Of a DNA stretch of 8,847 nt, positions 1 to 7,217 are shown in pieces. A model generated the notes under the pieces. The model saw nothing but the letters and a program-made list of their open reading frames with translations, was not told the DNA's origin and did not search any database. Positions within the stretch are counted from its first letter, which is position 1. Every line of letters starts with the position of its first letter. The translations under genes and the position numbers were made by a program. Source of the DNA: Cytophagaceae bacterium (GTDB taxonomy: Bacteria > Bacteroidota > Bacteroidia > Cytophagales > Spirosomataceae); NCBI GenBank assembly GCA_947471105.1, contig CANIYB010000083.1, forward strand, positions 1-8,847. Direction: 5' to 3'.

Positions 1-64
1 ATTTTTTAATTAGAACACTAAATAAAGCGGCTATTCGAGGCTCGATTATTTTATAAACGGTCAT
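1..64 (-). CDS. Possible 5' end of a divergent gene running off the left edge (tentative)
   Basis: On the reverse strand an ATG at 64-62 opens a frame that stays free of stops to the window edge, about 21 codons. The peptide begins MTVYKIIEPRIAALFSVLIK. It is preceded by an A/T-rich leader (TTTTTATAAAATA just before the ATG), typical of Bacteroidota starts, with no Shine-Dalgarno sequence. No family can be assigned from so few residues. The forward strand is also open here: the frame starting at position 3 encodes LIRTLNKAAIRGSIIL, preceded by F, and stops with TAA at 54-56. The same bases could therefore be the tail of a forward gene, or simply non-coding. The reverse reading is slightly favoured because it has a start codon and a plausible leader. 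Confidence is low. Confidence 0.28.
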   Translation of the reverse strand, partial: MTVYKIIEPRIAALFSVLIKK

Positions 65-75
65 TATTTTATAAA
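45..75. repeat. 13-bp direct repeat in the leader region
   Basis: The 13-mer ATTATTTTATAAA occurs at 45-57 and again at 63-75, giving an 18-bp period with a 5-bp spacer. The second copy contains the palindrome TTTTATAAAA (67-76). Just upstream, at 35-45, lies the near-palindrome TCGAG-G-CTCGA. The repeat could be a regulator binding site or an AT-rich coincidence; no function is assigned. Confidence 0.45.
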
Positions 76-101
76 AATAAAAGTTTAATTTAAGCGTTAG
101 C

Positions 102-130
102 TTTTCGAAATTATCCGGTAAACAAATTTG
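102..130 (+). promoter_or_regulatory. Weak candidate promoter for the DUF4153 gene
   Basis: CAAATTTG at 123-130 matches the Bacteroidota -7 consensus TAnnTTTG at all but the first base. A TTTTC at 102-106 lies about where a -33 TTTG box would sit. This would give a leader of roughly 30 nt before the ATG at 169. CAAATTTG is its own reverse complement, so it could equally serve a promoter firing leftward towards the possible gene at 1-64. Apart from this element, the repeat at 45-75 and the tentative reverse ORF, the stretch 1-168 shows nothing recognisable. Confidence 0.25.
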
Positions 131-168
131 GATCAGGTTTTTTCTTAATTCAACGTAATCTATTAATC

Positions 169-1413
169 ATGCGTCAACAAATTTTAAATCACCTTGAAGA
201 CCCAGTTCAATTAGAGAAATTATACCGATCAAACAGTTCGGAATTTGCGAAGGTTTTCAATTCTATTTATCCTGAAATAAAGGAAGAGAAATTAGCGCAA
301 TATTGGAATGCTCGGTTAGGCTATGAACGTTCTGAAATTTCATGGGGAACAAAAAAGGATTGGATTTTTATCTTGTTGGCTTCTTTACTAGCAGGTTTAA
401 TCGCCAAAATTCCAGCGATATTTCAGATCAAACCCGAATTTTTCTATACACGCAATATTGGCTTTATCGTTTTCCCAGCTTTGGCTAGCTATTTTATTTG
501 GAAGCGAAATATCCCAACACCTCGTATATTATTTACTGCGGTGGCCTTCGCAATTGCGGCAGTTTACATTAATTTTTTGCCGGATTTGCCCAATAACGAC
601 ACGATCATTTTGGCCTGTCTGCACTTGCCATTTTTGTTATGGGCTCTATTGGGTATTAATTACGTAGGTTTGGATTTGAGAAATGATGAAAGCCGATTGG
701 ATTTTTTGCGATTCAATGGGGACTTTTTGATCCTGAGTGGAATTTTAGTGATTGTCGGAGGGCTATTTACTGCGATTGTCATTGGCTTATTTAAAGCCAT
801 AGGGATAAAAATAGAGGAATTTTATTTCGATTATTTAGCTGTTTTTGCGGGAGCCGCATTGCCTATTATTTCCACTTTTATGACACAATCAAATCCATCG
901 TTGGTGAATAAAGTTTCCCCCGTGGTTGCGAAAATATGTAGTCCAGTGGTATTGATTATGCTGATCGTTTATTTAGGAGCCATTTTGTTTTCAGATAAAG
1001 ATCCCTACAATGATCGGAATTTTTTATTGGTCTTTAATTTATTGCTGCTTGGCGTCATGGCCATCATCTTGTTCTCTTTGGCTGAAACATCTAAAGATTA
1101 TGGGAACCCTTGGAGCCTCATTGTTTTGTTCGCTCTGTCTGTTGTCACGATGGTGGTCAATGGAATCGCATTTACGGCAATTCTATTTAGAATTTCAGAA
1201 TGGGGAATAACGCCGAATCGGCTAGCTATTTTAGGGGCTAATTTCCTCATGCTGGCCAATTTAGTTTTTATCGCTTATCGACTGTTTAATCGAGTGGCTA
1301 AGAAAGACGAAAAAAGTAGTGTGGAAAATGCGATAGCCAATTTCCTTCCTATTTATATCCTTTGGGCCATGTTGGTCGTTTTTGTTTTTCCCCTATTGTT
1401 CAACTTTAGGTAA
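169..1413 (+). CDS. DUF4153 family polytopic membrane protein
   Basis: This gene encodes a 414-residue inner-membrane protein of unknown function. A soluble, charged N-terminal segment (residues 1-60) is followed by about eleven hydrophobic segments, near residues 65-81, 95-112, 120-137, 145-163, 186-210, 222-236, 252-275, 284-303, 315-340, 351-372 and 391-412. The late stretch RISEWGITPNRLAILGANFL (341-360) resembles the conserved 'GlTpNR' loop of DUF4153 proteins, which is the main reason for the family call. No enzymatic motif is visible. The ATG at 169 is chosen because it opens directly into the long frame and is preceded by an AT-rich leader without an obvious Shine-Dalgarno sequence. 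The DUF1080 gene follows in the same direction after 45 bp with no clear promoter or terminator between, so the two may be co-transcribed. A functional link to that neighbour is not evident. The family assignment is fairly secure; the molecular role is unknown. Confidence 0.8.
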   Translation: MRQQILNHLEDPVQLEKLYRSNSSEFAKVFNSIYPEIKEEKLAQYWNARLGYERSEISWGTKKDWIFILLASLLAGLIAKIPAIFQIKPEFFYTRNIGFIVFPALASYFIWKRNIPTPRILFTAVAFAIAAVYINFLPDLPNNDTIILACLHLPFLLWALLGINYVGLDLRNDESRLDFLRFNGDFLILSGILVIVGGLFTAIVIGLFKAIGIKIEEFYFDYLAVFAGAALPIISTFMTQSNPSLVNKVSPVVAKICSPVVLIMLIVYLGAILFSDKDPYNDRNFLLVFNLLLLGVMAIILFSLAETSKDYGNPWSLIVLFALSVVTMVVNGIAFTAILFRISEWGITPNRLAILGANFLMLANLVFIAYRLFNRVAKKDEKSSVENAIANFLPIYILWAMLVVFVFPLLFNFR

Positions 1414-1458
1414 TTGAATGCTTGATTTTGCTAAAGGTTTAAATTAAAATTTCTGAAC

Positions 1459-2292
1459 ATGAAAATGACAAAGTTTATGTTAACGGCATTGTTTTTCTCC
1501 TTAGGATCTGTCCTTTTGGCGCAAGAAACTCATCAGGGTCCAACAACAAAATTGATTCCATATAAGAAGCCAACCTCCTTGTTTAACGGACATAATTTAA
1601 AGGGCTGGTATACTTTTGTACAAAAACGAGGTAAAAATATAGATCCCAAAAATGTTTTTACCGTGGTGGACCAACAAATTAGAATCTCGGGTGAGGAGTG
1701 GGGTTGCATCACCACAAAAAAGCAATATGAGAATTATCGATTGGCTCTTGATTTCAGGTGGGGTGGAAAAACGGAAGGGAATAGAATTGATAAAGCAAGG
1801 GATTCAGGTTTGCTTTTGCATTCGACTGGAGAAGATGGTGGATCTGCCGGTATTTGGATGCATTCGATCGAATGTCAAATTATCGAGGGTGGAACAGGTG
1901 ATATTTTGGTGGTGGGAGATGGTTCTGAAAAATTCAGCATTACAGCCTCCGTGGCCAAAGAAAAGCAAGCAGGGTCTTATCGTTATCAGGAAGGGGGTGC
2001 GCCAGCCGTTTTGAATAAAGGGAGGCTCAACTGGTATGGTCGGGATGAGCATTGGCAAGATGTCATCGGTTTTAAAGGAAAACAAGACATCGAAAAACCG
2101 ATGGGCGAATGGAACCATTTGGAATGCATCGCTAGCGGAAATGAGCTAATTGTTTACTTAAATGGGGTCTTGGTCAATCGGGCAAGAGAAGTCCAACCCT
2201 CTAAAGGTCGCATTCAGATTCAATCCGAAGGTGCTGAAATATATGTTCGGAACATTGAATTAACGAAACAAAAAAAATCCCGCAAGAATTAA
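1459..2292 (+). CDS. Secreted DUF1080 protein (3-keto-disaccharide hydrolase-like)
   Basis: This 277-residue exported protein has a Sec signal peptide (about residues 1-21, ending LLAQ; no lipobox cysteine), so the periplasm is its likely location. The remainder is one DUF1080 domain with the concanavalin-like jelly-roll hallmarks of the family: SLFNGHNLKGW (40-50), RDSGLLLHS (114-122), MHSIECQIIEGGTGD (134-148), GEWNHLECI (216-224), VYLNGVLVNRA (232-242) and a closing GRIQIQSEGAEIYVRNIEL (250-268). Family members are annotated as 3-keto-disaccharide hydrolases that cleave 3-oxo-glycosides, usually together with Gfo/Idh/MocA oxidoreductases; no such oxidoreductase is visible in this window. 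Acidic residues E138 and E143 lie in the conserved central motif and are candidates for the active site (inference). The last nine residues, TKQKKSRKN, fall outside the domain and are encoded by the poly-A tract and hairpin of the terminator. It may be co-transcribed with the upstream DUF4153 gene. Family call is strong; the substrate is unknown. Confidence 0.9.
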   Translation: MKMTKFMLTALFFSLGSVLLAQETHQGPTTKLIPYKKPTSLFNGHNLKGWYTFVQKRGKNIDPKNVFTVVDQQIRISGEEWGCITTKKQYENYRLALDFRWGGKTEGNRIDKARDSGLLLHSTGEDGGSAGIWMHSIECQIIEGGTGDILVVGDGSEKFSITASVAKEKQAGSYRYQEGGAPAVLNKGRLNWYGRDEHWQDVIGFKGKQDIEKPMGEWNHLECIASGNELIVYLNGVLVNRAREVQPSKGRIQIQSEGAEIYVRNIELTKQKKSRKN

Positions 2293-2305
2293 CCTGCGGG
2301 ATTTT
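2270..2305. terminator. Bidirectional intrinsic terminator shared by convergent genes
   Basis: An 11-bp perfect stem pairs AAAATCCCGCA (2274-2284) with TGCGGGATTTT (2295-2305) around a 10-nt loop. Read on the reverse strand, the stem runs into a tract of eight T (complement of A at 2270-2277), a good Rho-independent signal about 20 nt after the SusD stop codon. Read forward, the stem ends in only four T, so termination of the DUF1080 transcript may be weaker. The left arm lies inside the DUF1080 coding region, and that gene's TAA stop (2290-2292) sits in the loop. Confidence 0.85.
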
Positions 2306-2324
2306 AGATTTGATCATGAGCAAA

Positions 2325-3941
2325 TTACCAACCTGGATTTTGCTTCATGCTTGGATTAAGAGCGATCTCATTGATGGGCAATGGCCATAAATAATCACGT
2401 GCCGCATCAAACTTACGGAAACTAGCCGCTTGCGTAATAATATAGTTATCAGCCGTTGTATTGACCTTTACCGTTGTTCCAAATTCCTTAAAGAAAAAGT
2501 TTCCTAAAATGGGTTTTGGTAATTCAATTTCAGCTGTTTTCCAACGAATTAAATCCCAGTAACGGAAACCTTCTTGGGCAAGCTCCACACGTCTTTCACG
2601 TCTGATTTCGTCCCGCATCATTAAACCATTGGTCGTTGCAAATGCATTTGTTAATGCAGTCACTCCTCCACGCTTACGTAAAGCATTAACAGTAAGGTTT
2701 AAATCAGCATCCGAAATACTTCCATCTAATTCGAATTTAGCCTCCGCATAAATTAATAAGACTTCTGCATAACGGATTAAGTTCCGGTCTATAAAGGATG
2801 CTTGGTTATTCCAGTCAACGATGTTCCAATATTTACGGAACGTAAATCCTGTCTTAGCGAAAACTAAAGAAGATACGTTGAATACAGGATTCGTGAAAAT
2901 ATACGAATCTCCTTTTTTCAAAACGTCATCACTTAAACGCGTATCTCGGTTAACAAATACATCGGTCGATAAAACCGGCTGTACATATAATGGAGATTTT
3001 GTGATGGGCAATCCGTCTTTCATTAAGTAAGAATCAACCAATGCTTTGGTAGGACTTTTATTTCCATTTTCAAGCGTAGATCTGCAATATGTATGAGACA
3101 ATACGCGGTCTGTTAAACTTACTCCATATTGCTTGACTAATACATTTTCTTTGTTGGCCCTACCTTCTCCTTCATATTGGAATAAGTTGAAATAAGGTCC
3201 TGTATACAAATCATGTTGCTTGCTATCCATCACTGCTTTTGATGCAGTCACAGCTATGGTAAGGTATTTTTTAGAATCCCCATAATTGTGGAATTTAGCT
3301 CTAGTTCCCTCAAAAAGTGCTACCCGAGCTTTAAATGCTAAAGCAGCTGTATTAGCAATACGACCATAATCCGCTGTTCCTAAGGCTGTTGGAGTAGGTA
3401 ATTTAGCTCCAGCGAAATCTAAGTCAGCAAAGATTAACGTTAACACTTCATCACGAGAAGCTGAGCCTGCTGACAATTCAGCTGAATCATCTGTCAAGGT
3501 TTTGGTGATTAATGGAACTCCACCATACCGTTGCAATAAATTAAAATAGGCCCAAGCTCTGAAGAATTTAGCTTCTGCCAAGTAACGATCTAAAGTAGCC
3601 GCAGCTATTCCAGTTTTAGGACCTTTTTCTAAGATATTATTGGCCGCACGAATTAATAAGTATTGGTTATTAAAATCAGCGGTTGCCGTAGCAGGTGCAA
3701 GACGTGAACCGTCGCTGATACTATTGGACGCTAATCCAAAGGCATCATCGGACCAGTTGTCATCCGTATTAAAATCTGGCAAAAATGTATATAAATAATT
3801 ATTTGCCGTTTTTAAATCAGATTCGGAACGCCAGAACGTAGCATCTGAAATATTGGTTTCTGGTAACCTCTCTACTTCACATCCCGTGAAGAATAAAACT
3901 GAGGCGCTTATTGCTAAAATATTTTTTAATGAATTTTTCAT
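2325..3941 (-). CDS. SusD/RagB family outer-membrane nutrient-binding lipoprotein
   Basis: This 538-residue protein is the surface glycan-binding partner of the SusC transporter encoded just upstream. The N-terminus is a lipoprotein signal with lipobox FTGC, giving a lipidated Cys21, followed by CEVERLPETNISDATFW, the usual start of mature SusD proteins. The TPR-like helical core is seen at LAEAKFFRAWAYFNLLQRYG (121-140), continuing into GVPLI. The C-terminal RagB/SusD domain shows RNLIRYAEVLLIYAEAKFEL (386-405), LRKRGG (421-426), RRERRVELAQEGFRYWDLIR (447-466) and the characteristic ending LNPSMKQNPGW. Length is normal for the family and no truncation is seen. The start at 3941 lies 27 bp after the SusC stop with no terminator between, so both are on one transcript; no Shine-Dalgarno sequence is evident. 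The bound ligand cannot be read from the sequence; the nearby GH20 enzyme suggests an oligosaccharide containing N-acetylhexosamine. Transcription should end at the hairpin at 2270-2305. Confidence 0.95.
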   Translation of the reverse strand: MKNSLKNILAISASVLFFTGCEVERLPETNISDATFWRSESDLKTANNYLYTFLPDFNTDDNWSDDAFGLASNSISDGSRLAPATATADFNNQYLLIRAANNILEKGPKTGIAAATLDRYLAEAKFFRAWAYFNLLQRYGGVPLITKTLTDDSAELSAGSASRDEVLTLIFADLDFAGAKLPTPTALGTADYGRIANTAALAFKARVALFEGTRAKFHNYGDSKKYLTIAVTASKAVMDSKQHDLYTGPYFNLFQYEGEGRANKENVLVKQYGVSLTDRVLSHTYCRSTLENGNKSPTKALVDSYLMKDGLPITKSPLYVQPVLSTDVFVNRDTRLSDDVLKKGDSYIFTNPVFNVSSLVFAKTGFTFRKYWNIVDWNNQASFIDRNLIRYAEVLLIYAEAKFELDGSISDADLNLTVNALRKRGGVTALTNAFATTNGLMMRDEIRRERRVELAQEGFRYWDLIRWKTAEIELPKPILGNFFFKEFGTTVKVNTTADNYIITQAASFRKFDAARDYLWPLPINEIALNPSMKQNPGW

Positions 3942-3968
3942 TTCAATTGTCTTTTAAATGGCTATGGA

Positions 3969-6900
3969 TTAAAACGAAAGATTTAAACCTACAGAGGCAG
4001 TTGAGAAATACGGATAATCATTGTCCGCATTATTCGCCGATTCTGGATCAAACAAGGTTCCAAATTTACCCATCGCTGAAACGGTCAAGATATCTTGTCC
4101 AGATACATATACACGTGCCTTTGATATACCCATTTTCTTGGTTAAAACACTAGGTAACGTATATCCTAATTGGATATTTTTTAACCTTGCATACTGGCCA
4201 TTGAAAGCCCATTTATCTGAAGTTCCAAAGTTATGTGTTGCACCCACGTATGGTCGAGGGAATAATGCATTTGGATTTTCAGGAGTCCAATAGTCTCTAT
4301 GAATCCCCATGGCTTGTTTCCAAGTTACCAATAATGGCCCTACTGATTCAGACCCTCCTAAGAAAGTTCTTTGACCTACCCCTTGTACGAAGGCTGAAAA
4401 ATCAAATCCTTGGTATTCAAATCCAAAATTAAATCCAAAAAGGTAACGAGGACTCGATGAACCCAATAAAATCAAATCACCATAGTCTGATTTACTTCCC
4501 TTTCCTACTGTAACTTGCTTATCGCCATTCTGATCTACATACTTAAGATCTCCTGCCCCAGTACGGTTATCTTGGAATGCCCAAGCTTTAACCTCATCTG
4601 CGGTAGAGAAATATCCTGCGGTTTGATATCCCCAGATGGTGTTGATTGGATAACCTTCAATCAAACTGTTATTTCCTCTGGCCACTACAATTCGGTTTGA
4701 GAATGAAACCAGTTCATTTTGATTATCTGAGAAGTTGCCGCCAACATTGTAGCTAAACTTATCGCCAATCTTACCACGGTATTTCACCTCTAATTCCCAT
4801 CCCCATGATCTCAATTCTCCATTATTTTTACGTGGAGTGGCAATACCGATGGTAGCAGGAAGTTGTTGCGGTGTCAACATGTTCTTATTAGACTTCACAT
4901 AGTAATCACCACTCACTTGTAATTTATTTTTCATTAAACCAATATCAAAACCACCATTGGTTGTTTCAATCGTTTCCCATGAAAGATTCGTACTTGGCAA
5001 TGAACCTTGGTATATATACGAAGTTCTAGAGTCTCCCAAAACCAAGGCTGAACCTCTGGTCAATTGGTTTACATAATCATAGTATCCCAAAGTACTTCCT
5101 AATGCACCCCCTAATCTACCCCATGAACCACGCAATTTAAATTCAGAGATAAATTGTAATGATTCGCTCATAAATGTTTCGCGGTGTAAGTTCCATCCGG
5201 CCGAAACGGAAGGGAAAATTTTAGTACGACCATCTTCAGCTAGCTTCGAACTTTCATCTTGACGTAAAGTACCTTCTAATAAATACTTATCATCATAATT
5301 ATAGTTCAGACGTCCAAAAACAGATTGAAACGCATAAGTTGCGATGGATTCTGAGTTGGTTTTTGTTTTATCATCTCCCAAGTTTAAGGTTGGCAAGTCA
5401 TTACTCACCATATTAGTAGCTCCCGAAGTAGTATTTACATAACGGAAATCTTCCCACTGATAACCTAATAATGCACCAAACGTATGCTTATTGATTTTCA
5501 AATCGTAATTAGCTAAAAACTGTAAATTTAAATTCTTAGTTACTTCATTTGAAATCGAATACGAGTTGACTTGGTTTACATAACGGTTAACGCCAAAACG
5601 ACCCCAAAGTGGCACCGTTCTTTTAAAGATGTAACGATCACCTCTACGATATTGTGTACCGGCAACAGATCTTAACGTTAATCCTTTAACCAAGTTTTCT
5701 AATTTGAAAGTAAAAGTCCCGTCAAAGAAATTACGGCTTCTATTATCATATCCTCCTTCAGCTAAATCGGCATAGGTCGTCGCACCTGAACCCGCACCAT
5801 TATACTGACCCAGAGGAGTGAAAAATGGAGTTCGAGTTCTTAAACGATAAATATCATAGACTAAGCCTTGACCACTGGCTGCTCTTGAGCTTTGCTCTGT
5901 CAGTTCGTTTGTATAGGCAATTCTTGAATCTAATGATAGGTTGTTGGTCAATTTCGCGCCAAGATTGACACGCAAGTTGTAGCGGGTCAATTGGTCTGGA
6001 CCCACCTTAAACAATCCCTTTTTGTTATAATATCCTCCTGAGATCAAGAAGTTAAGTTTATCGGTTCCACCTCTTGCCGAAATATTGTGCATTTGCATAG
6101 ACGTATAAGTCTTCAAAATTTGCTGAGGCAATGGATTTTGGTTGTAAAATAACCATTGAGTCGTATCCGCTGGATTGACTAAATAAGGAACATTATTTTT
6201 AATTTGCTCCAAGTCAAAATCAGAATACTCGGGTCCTGAACCTGAGTTTTTACGAGCCAAATTGGAAAAATTAGCTTCTTCTAATAGGGACATTCTTTCT
6301 GGAACATTAGCTGCCCAATCGGCACCTGACATACCTGAATAGTCAAAAGTTACTTTGCCATTCTTACCTTTTTTAGAAGTAATTAAGATAACACCCCCAG
6401 CAGCTTGTGCTCCATAAATGGCCGCCGCAGCCGCATCTTTTAGAATACTAATGCTCTCGATGTCATTTTGATTCATCGTCTGTAAAGTAATGGATGGAAC
6501 GGTTACCCCATCTAAAATGATTAGTGGGTCAACGGATCCATTCGCGGTAGTTGCTCCACGAATTTGAATTCCTAAACCTTCATTACCTGGCTGACCGTTT
6601 GTTCTAGTGACAATTAATCCAGGTGAAGTTCCTTGTAAGGCAGATTGTAAACTGGTCGTAGGTCTATTCTCAATCATTTTTGAATCGACCGTAGATACAG
6701 CTCCTGTCATATTGACTTTTTTCTGTACACCATAACCTACCACAACTACCTCTTCTAGGCTGGCTGCATTTTCAGCTAAAGTGATTTCCACGACAGTTTT
6801 ATTCCCAACATTGATTTCTTGAGTTTCAAAACCAATCGAACTTACGCGTAAAACGGTCTTAGAGTCTACGCCTGAAAGGCTAAATTTACCATTTGCATCG

Positions 6901-7091
6901 GTCGTGGTTCCTTTGGTAGGGGTACCTTTTACCGAAATAGCGACACCTGGAACCGCGTCCCCCTTTGTGTCATTAACATTTCCTGTGATTGTTTTTGTTT
7001 GTGCAATGGCTGTTCCTGAAAAGATAAGCCAACAAACGAAAATCCATAGACTGTTCTGCCAGGACTTTCCTTTTTTGTAAATTTTTGTCAT
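3969..7091 (-). CDS. SusC/RagA family TonB-dependent outer-membrane transporter
   Basis: This 1040-residue outer-membrane transporter imports oligomers captured by SusD using energy from TonB-ExbBD. In order: a Sec signal peptide (1-30, cleavage after TAIA), a carboxypeptidase-regulatory-like beta-sandwich (about 34-107, with ITGNVNDTKGDAVPGVAISV), a TonB-box-like EEVVVVGYG (113-121), the plug (about 122-245) with the SusC signatures LQGTSPGLIVTRTNGQPG (152-169), IQIRG (175-179) and ILKDAAAAAIYGAQAAGG (216-233), then a long beta-barrel ending in aromatic SVGLNLSF. Length is typical for SusC proteins. There is no STN domain between the signal peptide and the regulatory-like domain, so direct signalling to an anti-sigma factor is unlikely. 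It is the first gene of the susC-susD unit, transcribed from a -7 element at 7124-7131 and divergent from the GH20 gene. The start at 7091 gives a well-formed signal peptide. The family is certain; the substrate is inferred only from context. Confidence 0.96.
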   Translation of the reverse strand: MTKIYKKGKSWQNSLWIFVCWLIFSGTAIAQTKTITGNVNDTKGDAVPGVAISVKGTPTKGTTTDANGKFSLSGVDSKTVLRVSSIGFETQEINVGNKTVVEITLAENAASLEEVVVVGYGVQKKVNMTGAVSTVDSKMIENRPTTSLQSALQGTSPGLIVTRTNGQPGNEGLGIQIRGATTANGSVDPLIILDGVTVPSITLQTMNQNDIESISILKDAAAAAIYGAQAAGGVILITSKKGKNGKVTFDYSGMSGADWAANVPERMSLLEEANFSNLARKNSGSGPEYSDFDLEQIKNNVPYLVNPADTTQWLFYNQNPLPQQILKTYTSMQMHNISARGGTDKLNFLISGGYYNKKGLFKVGPDQLTRYNLRVNLGAKLTNNLSLDSRIAYTNELTEQSSRAASGQGLVYDIYRLRTRTPFFTPLGQYNGAGSGATTYADLAEGGYDNRSRNFFDGTFTFKLENLVKGLTLRSVAGTQYRRGDRYIFKRTVPLWGRFGVNRYVNQVNSYSISNEVTKNLNLQFLANYDLKINKHTFGALLGYQWEDFRYVNTTSGATNMVSNDLPTLNLGDDKTKTNSESIATYAFQSVFGRLNYNYDDKYLLEGTLRQDESSKLAEDGRTKIFPSVSAGWNLHRETFMSESLQFISEFKLRGSWGRLGGALGSTLGYYDYVNQLTRGSALVLGDSRTSYIYQGSLPSTNLSWETIETTNGGFDIGLMKNKLQVSGDYYVKSNKNMLTPQQLPATIGIATPRKNNGELRSWGWELEVKYRGKIGDKFSYNVGGNFSDNQNELVSFSNRIVVARGNNSLIEGYPINTIWGYQTAGYFSTADEVKAWAFQDNRTGAGDLKYVDQNGDKQVTVGKGSKSDYGDLILLGSSSPRYLFGFNFGFEYQGFDFSAFVQGVGQRTFLGGSESVGPLLVTWKQAMGIHRDYWTPENPNALFPRPYVGATHNFGTSDKWAFNGQYARLKNIQLGYTLPSVLTKKMGISKARVYVSGQDILTVSAMGKFGTLFDPESANNADNDYPYFSTASVGLNLSF

Positions 7092-7123
7092 ATTTAGATC
7101 GTAAATTGTTTTTTATAAGGTCG

Positions 7124-7131
7124 CAAATTTA
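7124..7131 (-). promoter_or_regulatory. Bacteroidota-type -7 promoter element for the susC-susD unit
   Basis: On the reverse strand 7131-7124 reads TAAATTTG, an exact match to the Bacteroidota housekeeping -7 consensus TAnnTTTG. It lies 32 bp before the SusC ATG, so transcription would start near 7117 and leave a leader of about 25 nt. No clear -33 TTTG box is seen at the expected spacing, where the DNA is purely A/T, which may mean an activator is needed. Confidence 0.6.
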
Positions 7132-7140
7132 GTATTTTTC

Positions 7141-7178
7141 TTTTAAAATTTATAATATATTATTCCACTATTTTAAAA
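7141..7178. promoter_or_regulatory. Symmetrical AT-rich block between the two divergent promoters, possible operator
   Basis: The octamer TTTTAAAA occurs at 7141-7148 and 7171-7178, exactly 30 bp apart (about three helical turns). Between them lies the perfect 12-bp palindrome ATAATATATTAT (7152-7163). The whole block is centred almost midway between the two proposed -7 elements. It could be a shared regulator site or an easily melted or bent promoter spacer. Because the region is nearly all A/T, chance cannot be excluded. Confidence 0.3.
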
Positions 7179-7188
7179 ACCGAACCCA

Positions 7189-7196
7189 TATCTTTA
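7189..7196 (+). promoter_or_regulatory. Candidate -7 element for the GH20 gene
   Basis: TATCTTTA matches the Bacteroidota -7 consensus TAnnTTTG at every defined base except the last. It lies 21 bp before the ATG at 7218, implying a very short leader of roughly 15 nt. No good -33 box is seen upstream. The call is weaker than the matching element for susC on the other strand. Confidence 0.4.
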
Positions 7197-7217
7197 CGAT
7201 TCAAATCAAATACACCT

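Noticed and set aside
1533..2118. Open frames of 60-120 codons on both strands inside the DUF1080 gene
   Set aside because: They overlap a gene with clear family motifs, show no recognisable domain of their own and are expected shadows of its frame.
2821..4700. Several forward-strand open frames of 61-90 codons opposite susD and susC
   Set aside because: They lie antisense to strongly supported SusD and SusC coding regions, have no family signatures and look like shadow frames; the low stop density comes from the codon use of the real genes.
7092..7217. Small RNA or riboswitch in the divergent intergenic region
   Set aside because: The region is almost entirely A/T, with no GC-containing stem or known riboswitch core; promoter elements explain it better.
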